The notes beneath the pieces were generated by a model. It saw only the letters and a program-made list of their open reading frames with translations. It had not been told where the DNA came from and did not search any database. DNA of 64,000 nt from Aquabacter sediminis (GTDB lineage Bacteria > Pseudomonadota > Alphaproteobacteria > Rhizobiales > Xanthobacteraceae): NCBI RefSeq assembly GCF_028863665.1, contig NZ_JARBFX010000002.1, positions 62,001-126,000 of the forward strand, written 5' to 3'. This document shows positions 9,138 through 18,565 of this stretch, in pieces. Both the position numbers and the translations under genes were made by a program. Every line of letters begins with the position of its first letter. The first letter of the stretch is position 1.

Positions 9138-9902
9138 ATGCTGCCCCGTCCCGGCCTGCGTGCCGCCCTCGCCTTCGCCGCCGCCTTCGGGACGCTGGCC
9201 ACCTTCGCCGCCCCCGCCGCCGCCTTCACCGATGCGGAAAAGGCCGAGATGGGTCCCATCATCCGCGACTACCTGATCAAGAATCCGGAAGTGCTCCAGG
9301 AAGCCATCATGGAGCTGGAGAAGCGCCAGGCGGCCAACGAGGCCAAGGACCGCGTGCAGGCCGTGACGCAGATGAAGGACCTCATCTTCAACAGCCCGCG
9401 CGGCGTGGTGGTGGGCAATCCCAAGGGCGACGTCACCCTGGTGGAGTTCTTCGACTATAATTGCGGTTATTGCCGCAAGGCGCTCACCGACATCGAGCAG
9501 CTCATCAAGGCCGATCCCAAGCTGAAGGTGGTGCTGCGCGAATTCCCCGTGCTCGGCCAGGGCTCGGTGGAGGCCGCCCAGGTGGCGGTGGCCGTGCGCA
9601 TGGTGGCGCCCGACAAATACATGGCCTTCCACCATGCCTTGCTGTCCGGCCGGGGCCAGGCCGACCGCGCCAAGGCGATCGCCGCCGCCAAGGAAGTGGG
9701 CATCGACACCGCCCTCATCCAGAAGCAGGCCACCTCGCCCGAGCTGAACGCCACCCTCGACGAGAGCATGAAGATCGCCCAGGCGCTCGGCCTCAACGGC
9801 ACGCCCTCCTTCGTGGTGGGCAACGACGTGGTGATCGGCGCGGTGGGCTATGACAAGCTCAAGGACGCGGTGGACCAGGCCCGCAAGCAGGCGACCAACT
9901 GA
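9138..9902 (+). CDS. DsbA-family thiol:disulfide oxidoreductase, secreted
   Basis: A periplasmic thioredoxin-fold protein of 254 residues expected to form or isomerise disulfides. Seen: a signal peptide (about 1-29, Ala-rich, cleaving near AAA|F), a helical N-terminal extension (31-80), the active-site CGYC (109-112) after VEFFDYN, and the cis-proline loop GTPSFVVG. The extension and the CGYC motif recall ScsC/DsbG-like members and the Com1 family more than E. coli DsbA (CPHC). I chose the ATG at 9138 because GGAG lies seven bases upstream; the frame also opens at a GTG at 9090 overlapping the protease stop. Probably in one operon with the M48 gene. Confidence 0.88.
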   Translation: MLPRPGLRAALAFAAAFGTLATFAAPAAAFTDAEKAEMGPIIRDYLIKNPEVLQEAIMELEKRQAANEAKDRVQAVTQMKDLIFNSPRGVVVGNPKGDVTLVEFFDYNCGYCRKALTDIEQLIKADPKLKVVLREFPVLGQGSVEAAQVAVAVRMVAPDKYMAFHHALLSGRGQADRAKAIAAAKEVGIDTALIQKQATSPELNATLDESMKIAQALGLNGTPSFVVGNDVVIGAVGYDKLKDAVDQARKQATN

Positions 9903-9930
9903 GCGGCGCGCCGGCCTGCCCTCCCATCCC

Positions 9931-9969
9931 GCCTCGCGCAGGGACAGCCTTGCGCGGGGCGCTTTTCTT
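9931..9969 (+). terminator. Intrinsic terminator after the dsbA-type gene
   Basis: Ten-base stem (GCCTCGCGCA pairs with TGCGCGGGGC, one G-U pair), ten-base loop, then a TTTTCTT tract. It starts 28 bases after the stop codon. Confidence 0.75.
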
Positions 9970-10089
9970 CGTGCGCGTTGCACCTTATAAACGCCCGGCC
10001 CGAAGAGCCGGCGCTGGCATGAGGCCGCGACGTCTTCCTCTCGGCAGCCTCGCGATGTGCGCGGGGCGCCATGGACCCGATCGCACCGG

Positions 10090-10527
10090 ATGCCCGATAC
10101 CGTCCACGTCCTCAACGGACCCAACCTGAACCTGCTCGGCACGCGCGAGCCCGGCATCTATGGCGCCGCGACCTTGGCCGACATCGAGGCCCTGTGCCGG
10201 CAGGCCGCCGCCAGCCACGGGCTGGACCTGGTGTTCCACCAGACCAATCATGAAGGCGTGCTGGTGGATCAGATCCATGCCGCGCGCGGCAGCCTCGGCG
10301 TGGTGCTGAATGCGGGCGCCTATACCCACACCTCGGTGGCGATCCGGGACGCCATTTCCGCTGCGGCCGTCACGACGGTGGAAGTCCACCTGTCCAACGT
10401 GTTCGCGCGCGAGCCGTTCCGGCACCATTCCTATCTCTCGCCCGTGGCGCGCGGCGTCATCTGCGGCTTCGGCCCCCAGAGCTATGTTCTGGGCATCGCC
10501 GCACTCGCAGCCCAGCGTCCGGCCTGA
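10090..10527 (+). CDS. aroQ: 3-dehydroquinate dehydratase, type II
   Basis: Converts 3-dehydroquinate to 3-dehydroshikimate in the shikimate pathway, as a cytoplasmic dodecamer. 145 residues, the family norm. Seen: [17 protein letters not shown] with the catalytic Tyr24, the substrate-binding Asn74 in NAGAYTHTS, and the catalytic His100 in VEVHLSN. The start was chosen so that the conserved VLNGPNLN strand begins at residue 7. No strong Shine-Dalgarno sequence is visible. It precedes accB and accC, an aroQ-accB-accC order common in alphaproteobacteria. Confidence 0.95.
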   Translation: MPDTVHVLNGPNLNLLGTREPGIYGAATLADIEALCRQAAASHGLDLVFHQTNHEGVLVDQIHAARGSLGVVLNAGAYTHTSVAIRDAISAAAVTTVEVHLSNVFAREPFRHHSYLSPVARGVICGFGPQSYVLGIAALAAQRPA

Positions 10528-10602
10528 CCATGCTTGACATTCGGAACTGACCAGTCCTCAAGGAGCCCCGCGCGGCCGCTCGCGCCGCACGATCGCATAG
10601 GC

Positions 10603-11076
10603 ATGATGAAGAATCCCAAATCCCCGATCGACACCGCCCTCGTCCGCGACATCGCCCAGCTCCTCTCGGAGAGCGACCTGACGGAAATCGAGGTCCAGCA
10701 AGACGCGCTGCGCATCCGTGTGGTGCGCGCCCCCGCCCCGGTGGTCCAGGTGGCCCCCGCCGCCGTGGCAGCGCCCGCCGCCCCCGCGCTCGCCGCGCCC
10801 GAGGCTGCCGCCGCCGCCAGCCCGGCTGATTTCTCCAAGCACCCCGGCGCGGTCTCCTCGCCCATGGTCGGCACCGCCTATCGCTGCCCCGAGCCGGGTG
10901 CGGCGCCCTTCGTTGATGTGGGTTCCACGGTGCGCGAAGGCCAGACGGTCCTGATCGTCGAAGCCATGAAGACTATGAACGCCATCCCCGCCCCGCGCTC
11001 CGGCACGATCACCAGGATCCTGGTGGAGAACGGCCAGCCCGTGGAATATGGCGAGCCCCTGCTCGTCATCGAGTGA
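10603..11076 (+). CDS. accB: Biotin carboxyl carrier protein of acetyl-CoA carboxylase
   Basis: Carries biotin between the carboxylase (AccC) and the carboxyltransferase in the first step of fatty-acid synthesis. 157 residues from the ATG at 10603. Seen: an N-terminal helical segment, a flexible Ala/Pro/Val-rich linker (about 43-75), and a C-terminal biotinyl domain with the modified lysine Lys123 in EAMKTMN. The protruding-thumb region is present ([12 protein letters not shown]). A second ATG follows immediately. The frame extends upstream to a TTG at 10534, but that part is not conserved-looking. accC follows after 93 bases. Confidence 0.95.
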   Translation: MMKNPKSPIDTALVRDIAQLLSESDLTEIEVQQDALRIRVVRAPAPVVQVAPAAVAAPAAPALAAPEAAAAASPADFSKHPGAVSSPMVGTAYRCPEPGAAPFVDVGSTVREGQTVLIVEAMKTMNAIPAPRSGTITRILVENGQPVEYGEPLLVIE

Positions 11077-11169
11077 GCGACGGCGCGCCCCAAGGCGCGC
11101 GTCACGGACGGGCCGGCGCCTCCTGCCGGCCGTCGGCAGATTGAGTTTACGCGAAGGCTAACCGCGCCG

Positions 11170-12525
11170 ATGTTTCAGAAAATCCTCATCGCCAATCGCG
11201 GCGAGATCGCGCTGCGCATCCTGCGGGCCTGCAAGGAGCTCGGCATCGCCACCGTCGCCGTGCACTCCACCGTGGATGCGGATGCCATGCATGTGCGCCT
11301 CGCCGACGAGAGCGTGTGCATCGGCCCGGCTCCCGCCCGCGACAGCTATCTGAACATCCCCTCCCTGCTCGCCGCCTGCGAGATCACGGGCGCGGACGCG
11401 GTACATCCGGGCTACGGCTTCCTGGCCGAGAATGCCCGCTTCGCCGAGATCCTGAACGACCACAACATCCACTTCATCGGCCCCAAGGCGGAGCATATCC
11501 GCATCATGGGCGACAAGATCGAGGCCAAGAAGACCGCCCAGCGGCTCGGCATCCCGGTGGTGCCCGGCTCCGAGGGCGGCATTCACTCGGACGAGGAGGC
11601 CCACAAGGTCGCGGCCGAGATCGGCTTCCCGGTCCTGGTAAAGGCCGCCGCCGGCGGCGGCGGGCGCGGCATGAAAGTGGCGCTGACCGCCGAGGACCTG
11701 TCCGCGGCGCTCTCCACCGCCCGCTCGGAAGCCAAGGCGGCCTTCGGCGACGATGCGGTCTATCTGGAAAAGTATCTGGGCAAGCCGCGCCATATCGAGG
11801 TGCAGGTGCTCGGCGACGGGCGTGGCAACGCCATCCATCTGGGCGAGCGCGACTGCTCGCTGCAGCGCCGCCACCAGAAGGTCTGGGAAGAGGCCCCCTC
11901 CCCGGTCATCACCGCTGCCCAGCGCGCCGAGATCGGCGAGACCGTGGCCAAGGCCATGCGCGAGATGAAGTATCTCGGCGTCGGCACGGTGGAATTCCTG
12001 TACGAGAACGGGGAATTCTACTTCATCGAGATGAACACCCGCATCCAGGTGGAGCATCCGGTCACCGAAATGGTCACCGGCATCGATCTCATCAACGAGC
12101 AGATCCGCGTCGCCGCCGGCGAGCCGCTGACCCTCACCCAGAAGGATGTGGTGATCGAGGGCCATGCCATCGAGTGCCGCGTCAATGCCGAGCACCCCAC
12201 CACCTTCCGGCCCTCGCCCGGGCGGATCACGCACTATCATGTGCCCGGCGGCCTCGGCATCCGCGTCGACAGCAATGCCTATCAGGGCTACGCGATCCCG
12301 CCCAATTACGATTCGCTGGTGGGCAAGCTCATCGTCCACGGCAAGACCCGCGACGAATGCCTGATGCGCCTGCGCCGCGCGCTGGACGAGTTCGTGGTGG
12401 ATGGCATCGACACCACCTTGCCGCTCTTCCGCACCCTCGTGCGCACCAAGGACATTGCCGAAGGCCAGTATGACATTCACTGGCTGGAGCACTTCCTGGC
12501 GCAGGGCGAGGGCAAGGGCATCTGA
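11170..12525 (+). CDS. accC: Acetyl-CoA carboxylase, biotin carboxylase subunit
   Basis: Carboxylates the biotin on AccB using ATP and bicarbonate. 451 residues, typical. Seen: the N-terminal FQKILIANRGEIALRI (biotin carboxylase N domain), the Gly-rich ATP-grasp loop KAAAGGGGRGMKVA (about 158-171), LGERDCSLQRRHQK, the catalytic EMNTRIQVEHPVTE segment, and the C-terminal ECRVNAEHP region. Its partner accB lies directly upstream. The intergenic gap contains a stem (GGCCGGC / GCCGGCC, 11111-11131) that could tune accC expression. Confidence 0.97.
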   Translation: MFQKILIANRGEIALRILRACKELGIATVAVHSTVDADAMHVRLADESVCIGPAPARDSYLNIPSLLAACEITGADAVHPGYGFLAENARFAEILNDHNIHFIGPKAEHIRIMGDKIEAKKTAQRLGIPVVPGSEGGIHSDEEAHKVAAEIGFPVLVKAAAGGGGRGMKVALTAEDLSAALSTARSEAKAAFGDDAVYLEKYLGKPRHIEVQVLGDGRGNAIHLGERDCSLQRRHQKVWEEAPSPVITAAQRAEIGETVAKAMREMKYLGVGTVEFLYENGEFYFIEMNTRIQVEHPVTEMVTGIDLINEQIRVAAGEPLTLTQKDVVIEGHAIECRVNAEHPTTFRPSPGRITHYHVPGGLGIRVDSNAYQGYAIPPNYDSLVGKLIVHGKTRDECLMRLRRALDEFVVDGIDTTLPLFRTLVRTKDIAEGQYDIHWLEHFLAQGEGKGI

Positions 12526-12545
12526 CGGGGGCCTGAGGGCAGCCG

Positions 12546-12565
12546 CCGGGCGCTTCCGCGCCCGG
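12546..12565. terminator. Bidirectional hairpin between accC and the FUSC-like gene
   Basis: Perfect 8-bp stem CCGGGCGC / GCGCCCGG with a TTCC loop (GGAA on the other strand), filling the 40-base gap between convergent stops. There is no T-run on either side. Confidence 0.45.
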
Positions 12566-13579
12566 TCAGGCTTTCTGCCCCGTCGCCGGCAGAGCGAGGC
12601 AGGCCAGAAGGCCGAGGGCGAGGCCGCCGAGCGTCAGCTCCACCCGATAACCGCCGAGCGCGGTCACCGCCTCGCCCGGAGAGGCCGCAAAGTTCAGCGC
12701 CACCACGGTCAGGCAGAAGCTGTAGAGGCCATAGCGCTGCGGCCCCGCCACCAGCATGGCGCACAGGATCGCCCCCATCAACGCGATGTGGAGGGCGAGC
12801 GGCATTCCAACCGACAGGATCGCCACCGCCGCGACCGATCCCAGCACCGTGCCCAGCCCCCGCCGATGCATGCGATGGAGCGTCTCCGTCCGCGTCGGCT
12901 TCATCACCCGCAGTGCCGTGGTCAGCAGCCAGCCCGAATGGGGCACCGGCATCACCACCACCAGAACGCTGCCCACCGCCGCCAGAACCGCCATCACCAG
13001 ATCGAACCGCGCGCCGACCTTCCGGCCCTCCACTGGCGGGGGTGCATAAGCGTGAAAGAGGCCCTGCCAGGGCAACACCAGCTCGCTGCGCCAGCCGCGA
13101 CGCCCCGTTTCTCCGGCGGGCACCAGCGCGGCCACCCAGACCGCTTGCCACAGGGCGCCGGCACCAAGGGCGAGGCCGTAGGTGGCCGGCGTCAGGCCGG
13201 GCGGAAGCGGAGCGGTGGACAGCGCCATGGCGAGTGCGCTCAGGGCCGCCACGGGGCGCAGGCTCACCGGCACCAGTTCGGTGCGCGCCTGCCAGAGGGC
13301 GAACAGGATCGCGGCCGGCATGAGCCGCCAGAGGTCCAGCCCGCAAAAGGCACCGAGGGCGGCCGAGCCCCCGAAGGAGGCCGCCGCCACCAGCAGCTTG
13401 GCACGCGGCTCGCGCGCGGGGAGTTTGGGAAAGCTGACAACCAGGAGATAGGCGCCGAAAGCGCCGGCAATCCCCGCCTCCACCTGCACGGTGGCAAGGC
13501 CGAGAAAACCCGGCGCCGTCGCCGCCATCGCAAGCACACCGGCCCGGACAAGCCGCGCGCGCGCCATCCGCCCCTCCAT
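12566..13579 (-). CDS. FUSC-like inner-membrane protein
   Basis: A 337-residue membrane protein with two hydrophobic blocks of about five helices each. The second block contains HSGWLLTTALRVMKPTRTETL followed by HRRGLGTVLGS. That is the W-(x)n-P-(x)n-T-(x)n-RxxGT pattern of the FUSC family, which contains the aromatic-acid exporter AaeB and other efflux-linked proteins. This one lacks the large soluble domain of full-size AaeB and has no membrane-fusion partner next to it, so a transport role is only inferred. A Met at residue 5 is an alternative start. Confidence 0.65.
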   Translation of the reverse strand: MEGRMARARLVRAGVLAMAATAPGFLGLATVQVEAGIAGAFGAYLLVVSFPKLPAREPRAKLLVAAASFGGSAALGAFCGLDLWRLMPAAILFALWQARTELVPVSLRPVAALSALAMALSTAPLPPGLTPATYGLALGAGALWQAVWVAALVPAGETGRRGWRSELVLPWQGLFHAYAPPPVEGRKVGARFDLVMAVLAAVGSVLVVVMPVPHSGWLLTTALRVMKPTRTETLHRMHRRGLGTVLGSVAAVAILSVGMPLALHIALMGAILCAMLVAGPQRYGLYSFCLTVVALNFAASPGEAVTALGGYRVELTLGGLALGLLACLALPATGQKA

Positions 13580-13707
13580 CGGCCGCCCGCGCCTCGGGCA
13601 GCGGCTGCTCCCCAGGAGGCGGATCCGGGCACCGGATCGTCCTGCGACCCCGCCGGCCCGGTCAGCCGCCTGTGTTCAGGACCATAGGCCGGCGGCGCGG
13701 CGCGCGC

Positions 13708-15036
13708 TCACTCTTCCTCTTCGAGGCTGAACTGCTTCAGCTGTTCGTCATAGACGAAGGTCTCGCCATAGCGGCCCCAATTGACCACCGCCCACAGGGA
13801 TTCGCTGGCGAAGTCCTCGGACATGTGGTCCTCCAGCTCGTCGGCGAAGCGCGACCAGGGGGCCTTGTGGCTGGGGCGCTCCTCCAGCACCCGGCGGATG
13901 TGCGCGGCCAGGGGCACATGGGCGAGGAGATGGTCCGCGAACAGGCGCTTGCGCGCCTCCACCTCGGCACCGACGAATTGCCGCCCCGCCTCGGTGATGA
14001 GGATGTCGCCGGCCACGATGTCCGCGAAGCGCAGCATCTGGAGGGCCTCGGCCACCGGGAACAGGCTGTCGGCCGGCATGTGCAGGCTGTCCGCCAGTTC
14101 GGGCAGGTCGGCCTTGCCGTTATAGGGCGGGTCCGCCAGCTCCTCGAGCAGGCCGGCCAGGATGTTGGTGGAAATGGGCTGAAGGTGGGAGGTGAGGGTC
14201 GCCTCCTGGTGCTGCTGGTCGTGACCTTGCAGCGCCGCGCCGGGGCCGGCCCGGTTGGTCATGCGGGCATAGATCTCTTCCACCAGCGCCCGGAACTCCG
14301 GCGCCAGGCGGTCGCGCGGGTGCGGCAGGCCGATGGGCATCTCATAGGCCACCCGGCCGGGATTGGACGAGAAGATGAGGACGCGGTCGCACATGAGCAC
14401 CGCCTCCTCGATGTTATGGGTCACGATGAGGATGGACTTGATGGGCAGCACGCCATCGGTCCACAGGTCGATGATGTCGGTGCGCAGGGTCTCGGCGGTC
14501 AGCACGTCGAGGGCCGAAAAGGGCTCGTCCATGAGCATGAGGCGCGGATGCACCACCAGCGCCCGGGCAAAGCCCACGCGCTGGCGCATGCCGCCGGACA
14601 ATTCCTTCGGATAGGCGCTCTCGAAGCCGCCGAGGCCGATCAGGTCGATGGCCTGCTCCGCGCGGCGGCGGCGCTCCGCCGCATCCACGCCCAGCGCTTC
14701 AAGGCCGATCTCCACATTCTGGAGCACGGTCAGCCAGGGAAAGAGGGCGAAGGTCTGGAACACCATGGAGATGCCGGGGCACGGCCCGTCAATCTTCTCC
14801 CCGCACCAGGTCACCTCGCCCGCATAAGGCGGCACGAGGCCGGAAATGATGCGCAGCAGGGACGACTTGCCCGAGCCGGAGCGGCCGAGCAGGCCGACAA
14901 TCTCGCCCTCCTTGATGGAGAGCGAGACATCGTCCAGCACCAGGATGCGGTTGTTGTCGCCCTTGCGATAGGACTGGACCACATGGGAGACGCCGAGCAG
15001 CGGGGTATCCGCCGGGGGAGAGACGGTTTCGAGCAT
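13708..15036 (-). CDS. ABC transporter ATP-binding protein, nitrate/sulfonate/bicarbonate type, with AAA-associated C-terminal domain
   Basis: Energises an importer of the NrtD/SsuB/TauB class. 442 residues. Seen: Walker A GRSGSGKSS (about 53-61), signature LSGGMRQRVGFARAL, Walker B LMLMDEPFSALD, and a switch His in VTHNIEEA, then a ~170-residue C-terminal extension (from about 270). This extension resembles the AAA-associated domain found on a subset of these ATPases. It lies 11 bases downstream of the fused permease gene. No periplasmic binding protein is adjacent, so the substrate cannot be named. Confidence 0.85.
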   Translation of the reverse strand: MLETVSPPADTPLLGVSHVVQSYRKGDNNRILVLDDVSLSIKEGEIVGLLGRSGSGKSSLLRIISGLVPPYAGEVTWCGEKIDGPCPGISMVFQTFALFPWLTVLQNVEIGLEALGVDAAERRRRAEQAIDLIGLGGFESAYPKELSGGMRQRVGFARALVVHPRLMLMDEPFSALDVLTAETLRTDIIDLWTDGVLPIKSILIVTHNIEEAVLMCDRVLIFSSNPGRVAYEMPIGLPHPRDRLAPEFRALVEEIYARMTNRAGPGAALQGHDQQHQEATLTSHLQPISTNILAGLLEELADPPYNGKADLPELADSLHMPADSLFPVAEALQMLRFADIVAGDILITEAGRQFVGAEVEARKRLFADHLLAHVPLAAHIRRVLEERPSHKAPWSRFADELEDHMSEDFASESLWAVVNWGRYGETFVYDEQLKQFSLEEEE

Positions 15037-15047
15037 GGTCGGTCTCC

Positions 15048-16790
15048 TCAGTCGAGGCGCAGGCGGCGGGCCGCGAAGGTGAACATCGGGCGCCAGAGCG
15101 TGCGGTTGAAGGCGATCACGTAGAGCGACATGACGGCAATGCCGAGGGTCACGCGCGGGAAGTCCGCCGCCGTGGTGGCATCGGCGATATAGGCGCCCAG
15201 GCCCTCGGCCCTGAGCGTGGTGTCACCCCAGCTTGCCACCTCGGCGACGATGGAGGCGTTCCAGGAGCCGCCGCTGGCGGTCAGGGCGCCGGTGACATAA
15301 TAGGGGAAGACGCCGGGCAGGATCACCTTGGTCCACCAGTGCCAGCCCCGGATGTGGAAGGAATTGGCCGCCTCCCGCAGGTCGTTCGGGAAGGCGCTGG
15401 CGCCGGCGATCACGTTGAAGAGGATGTACCACTGGGTGCCCAGCACCATCAGCGGGGACAGCCACACATTGGGGTCGAGCCCCAGCCGCACGATGGCCAC
15501 CACCGCGAACGGGAAGACGATGTTGGCGGGGAAGGCCGCCAGGAACTGCGCCGCCGGCTGAAGCGCGGTGGCAACCTTCGGGCGAAGGCCGATCCACACG
15601 CCAACGGGCACCCAGATGAGCGAGGCGAGGAAGATCAGCACCGCCACGCGGATCAGAGTGAGGAAGCCCAGCCACACCACATGGCCCACTTCGGCAAGCC
15701 CCACCTCGCGGCCCACATAGTCAACCACGATCCAGGCGCCATAGATCGCGCTCGCCACCACCAGCACGGTCCAGATGCGGTCCATGGTGGGGCTGGTCCA
15801 GGCGGCCTCCACCTTGCGGGGCACGCGCACGGGGGAACGCAGCGGCATGCGCGAGGCCACGGTGGCCAGCATGCCGATGGGGGTCATGAGGATCTGCAGC
15901 AGGCGTGCCCGCTTGACGAGGTCCAGCACCCAGGATTTGGGCGCGGGGCCGCCCGCCGACTGCTCGAACCGGAACTTCTCCGCCCAGGCCACCAAGGGAC
16001 GGAACAGCAGCTGGTCATAAAGCAGGATGATGACCAGCATGGCGATGACCGACCAGGCCACCGCGCCAAGGTCCCGCTGGTCGATGGCGGTGGCCACATA
16101 GGCGCCGATGCCCGGCAGGGTGATGGTGGTGTCGCCCACCGTGATGGCTTCCGAGGCCACCACGAAGAACCAGCCGCCCGACATGGACATCATGGTGTTC
16201 CATACGAGGCCCGGCATGGAGAAGGGCACCTCCAGCCGCCAGAAGCGCTGCCAGCCGGTGAGGCGGAAGCTGTCCGACACCTCCACCAGATCGCGGGGCA
16301 GCGTCTTCAGCGACTGGTAGAAGCTGAAGGTCATGTTCCAGGCCTGGCTGGTGAAGATGGCGAACACCGCCGCCAGTTCCACGCCGATCACCCGGCCGGG
16401 AAACAGGTTCATGAAGAACAGAACCGTGAAGGACAGGAAGCCCAGCACCGGCACCGATTGCAGGATGTCCAGCACCGGGATCAGCACCATCTCGGCGCGC
16501 CGGCTCTTGGCGGCAATGGCGCCGTAGATGAAGGTGAAGATCAGCGAGCAGACGATGGCCGCCAGCATGCGCAAGGTGGTGCGCAGCGCATATTCGGGCA
16601 GCGACGTCGGGTCGAGCGAGATGGGCGTCTGCTCCATCTCGGCGATCGGAACCAGCGTCTCCTGCGTCGCGTGGGTGATCAGCGCCAGGAAGGCGAAGAT
16701 GATGGCGAAGGCGAAGAGATCGAAGGCGCTGAAATAGCGGGGGCGGACCGCCGCGGGATCAGGTCTGGAGCCGACAGGCTGGAAGAGCAT
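15048..16790 (-). CDS. Fused double-module ABC transporter permease (nitrate/sulfonate/bicarbonate type)
   Basis: 580 residues from the ATG at 16790 (an in-frame GTG lies at 16832). It has two BPD_transp_1-type permease halves in one chain. Half one carries the EAA-like loop near LVEVSDSFRLTGWQRFWRLEVP; half two has the matching LREAANSFHIRGWHWWTKVILP. Each half ends in a GGSWN/GGWFF-type SEA region, with WGDTTLRAEGLGAYI and VGDTTITLPGIGAYV as equivalent segments. The two halves can therefore form a complete translocation pore with a homodimeric ATPase. It is co-directional with the ATPase gene downstream and divergent from aat. Confidence 0.86.
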   Translation of the reverse strand: MLFQPVGSRPDPAAVRPRYFSAFDLFAFAIIFAFLALITHATQETLVPIAEMEQTPISLDPTSLPEYALRTTLRMLAAIVCSLIFTFIYGAIAAKSRRAEMVLIPVLDILQSVPVLGFLSFTVLFFMNLFPGRVIGVELAAVFAIFTSQAWNMTFSFYQSLKTLPRDLVEVSDSFRLTGWQRFWRLEVPFSMPGLVWNTMMSMSGGWFFVVASEAITVGDTTITLPGIGAYVATAIDQRDLGAVAWSVIAMLVIILLYDQLLFRPLVAWAEKFRFEQSAGGPAPKSWVLDLVKRARLLQILMTPIGMLATVASRMPLRSPVRVPRKVEAAWTSPTMDRIWTVLVVASAIYGAWIVVDYVGREVGLAEVGHVVWLGFLTLIRVAVLIFLASLIWVPVGVWIGLRPKVATALQPAAQFLAAFPANIVFPFAVVAIVRLGLDPNVWLSPLMVLGTQWYILFNVIAGASAFPNDLREAANSFHIRGWHWWTKVILPGVFPYYVTGALTASGGSWNASIVAEVASWGDTTLRAEGLGAYIADATTAADFPRVTLGIAVMSLYVIAFNRTLWRPMFTFAARRLRLD

Positions 16791-17012
16791 GAGGCGGGTC
16801 CGCTGCAAAACGGGCTGAAACGCGGACGGCACCGAAGGTGGGTCCAGAGCGGCAGTACAGCGCGTTCATGACAAAATGACTACAGCCGTATCCCCTTATC
16901 CTTGCACCTTTCCACGCCCATGCTGCACTGCCGCATGGTTTCGCGGAACAGGTGGGACAAAAGCGGCAAAGCGCCACATCGCCGCCCCGCTTGCATGCGC
17001 TTCTATGGTCCC

Positions 17013-17690
17013 ATGAGCAGGCCGCGCGACCATATCGTTGAAATCACCTCGGAGGTGCTGCTGAAGGCCTATGCCTGCGGCATCTTTCCCATGGCCGAGA
17101 GCGCCGAGGATCCCGGCCTTTATTGGGTGGAGCCGGAGCGACGGGGCATCATCCCGCTCGACGCCTTCCACGTGCCCTCGCGCCTCGCCCGCACGGTGCG
17201 CGCGGATGAATTCGAGGTGCGCGTCGACACCGATTTCGAGGGCGTGATTTCCGGCTGCGCCGCCTCCCAGCCCGGCCGGGCCAAGACCTGGATCAATGGC
17301 CGCATCCGCGCACTCTATGGCGACCTGTTCCGCCGCGGCCATTGCCACACGGTGGAAGCCTGGCAGGACGGGCGGCTGGTGGGCGGCCTTTATGGCGTGC
17401 GGCTCGGCGCCGCCTTTTTCGGCGAGAGCATGTTCCACACCGAGCGGGACGCCTCCAAGGTGGCGCTCGTCCATCTGGTGGCGCGCCTGAAGGCGGGCGG
17501 GTTCCGTCTCCTGGACACCCAGTTCGTCACCTCGCACCTGGCCACCTTCGGCGCGGTGGAGGTCAGCCGTCGCGCCTATCAGCGCCTGCTGGACGAGGCG
17601 GCGAAGGCCAACGCCGACTTCTACTTCTGGCCGGCGGACTTGGCGGTTCCGGGCGGGGTTGCCTTGCAGTCGATCAGCCAGACGTCATAG
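17013..17690 (+). CDS. aat: Leucyl/phenylalanyl-tRNA-protein transferase
   Basis: Adds Leu or Phe to N-terminal Arg/Lys of proteins. This makes primary N-degrons that ClpS (31612-32028) delivers to ClpAP (28957-31458), so all three parts of the bacterial N-end rule are in this window. 225 residues. Seen: [51 protein letters not shown] split by the usual spacing, and [19 protein letters not shown] chose the ATG at 17013 because the family signature begins about 15 residues later. The last 70 bases overlap the convergent DUF2155 gene. Confidence 0.95.
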   Translation: MSRPRDHIVEITSEVLLKAYACGIFPMAESAEDPGLYWVEPERRGIIPLDAFHVPSRLARTVRADEFEVRVDTDFEGVISGCAASQPGRAKTWINGRIRALYGDLFRRGHCHTVEAWQDGRLVGGLYGVRLGAAFFGESMFHTERDASKVALVHLVARLKAGGFRLLDTQFVTSHLATFGAVEVSRRAYQRLLDEAAKANADFYFWPADLAVPGGVALQSISQTS

Positions 17691-18328
17691 ATCGGGTGCT
17701 CCACCGCGTGGAGGCCGGGGCTGGCCGCGAACATCCAGCCGGTGAAGATGCGCTTGGCCTCGCCTTTCAGCGTGATTTCGTTCACCTCCGTGAATGAGGT
17801 GGTGTTGGCCGTCTCCGTGGGCGGGCGCGTATAGCATGCGCGCGGCGTCACCTGGAGGGCACCGAACTGCACGGTCTCGCCAATGGCCACCTCGAACGAG
17901 GTGATGCGCCCGGTGATCTTGTCGAGGCCGGCATAGACGGCGGTCGGATTGGCAATGCGCTCGGCTGAAGGCTGGACCACCACATAATCATTGCCATCCG
18001 CAGCCGGCGCCTGGCTTCCCGGGGAGACGGGCGGGGCCGTCACGGGCGTCTGCGGGGCGGCGGGCGGGGGGGCGAGCGGCGCCTGGGTCACGGGGGGCGC
18101 CGGCTGGGCGCCGGGTTGCGCGGGACGGGGCGCGCCGGGTGGGGGCAGTTGGGGATATTGCGGGCGCGGCGCCTGGCTGGGCTGGGCCCCGGCCGGTGGC
18201 TGGCCGACGCTGGCGGGCGGCAGGAGGGGCGCCGATTCGATGCCGCTTCTCGACTGCGCGAAGGCTGCCGTTCCCGCCGCGAGCAGCGTCGCGATGGCCA
18301 GGAACGACGCGAAGCGGGACATCACCAT
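17621..18328 (-). CDS. Secreted DUF2155-domain protein
   Basis: A 235-residue exported protein of unknown function, typical of Rhizobiales. Seen: a signal peptide (about 1-24), a Pro/Ala/Gln-rich low-complexity stretch (about 35-105), then the DUF2155 domain. The domain has [26 protein letters not shown], a conserved Cys in [10 protein letters not shown], and the hallmark [23 protein letters not shown]-type segment ending in IDC. The start could also be the ATG at 18322. The 3' end overlaps aat on the other strand by 70 bases. In many relatives it sits beside aat and the NDUFA12-like gene, as here. Confidence 0.85.
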   Translation of the reverse strand: MVMSRFASFLAIATLLAAGTAAFAQSRSGIESAPLLPPASVGQPPAGAQPSQAPRPQYPQLPPPGAPRPAQPGAQPAPPVTQAPLAPPPAAPQTPVTAPPVSPGSQAPAADGNDYVVVQPSAERIANPTAVYAGLDKITGRITSFEVAIGETVQFGALQVTPRACYTRPPTETANTTSFTEVNEITLKGEAKRIFTGWMFAASPGLHAVEHPIYDVWLIDCKATPPGTAKSAGQK

Positions 18329-18565
18329 GTCAAAACCATTTCCAGGGGGCCGGCCGCCGGACGGCGGGGTCGCCACGACGCAGGGGCGGTTGGGATCCGC
18401 CGCTGGTCTCCGTTAACACCCCCAATGCGGCCACGGAAGGGCAAGCAGGGCGGACAGGCCCACACCCTCCACGTCCCATGCATCGGCACGGCGTCATGGG
18501 GTATGGGAGGCGCAGCAGATCGCGCGGGGGGCGGAGGCCCGCGCCGAGCGCTCAGCGGCGGCGAC

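Noticed and set aside
10534-10560. TTGACA as a sigma-70 promoter for accB
   Set aside because: The -35-like hexamer has no credible -10 at the right spacing, and aroQ-accB probably share a transcript.
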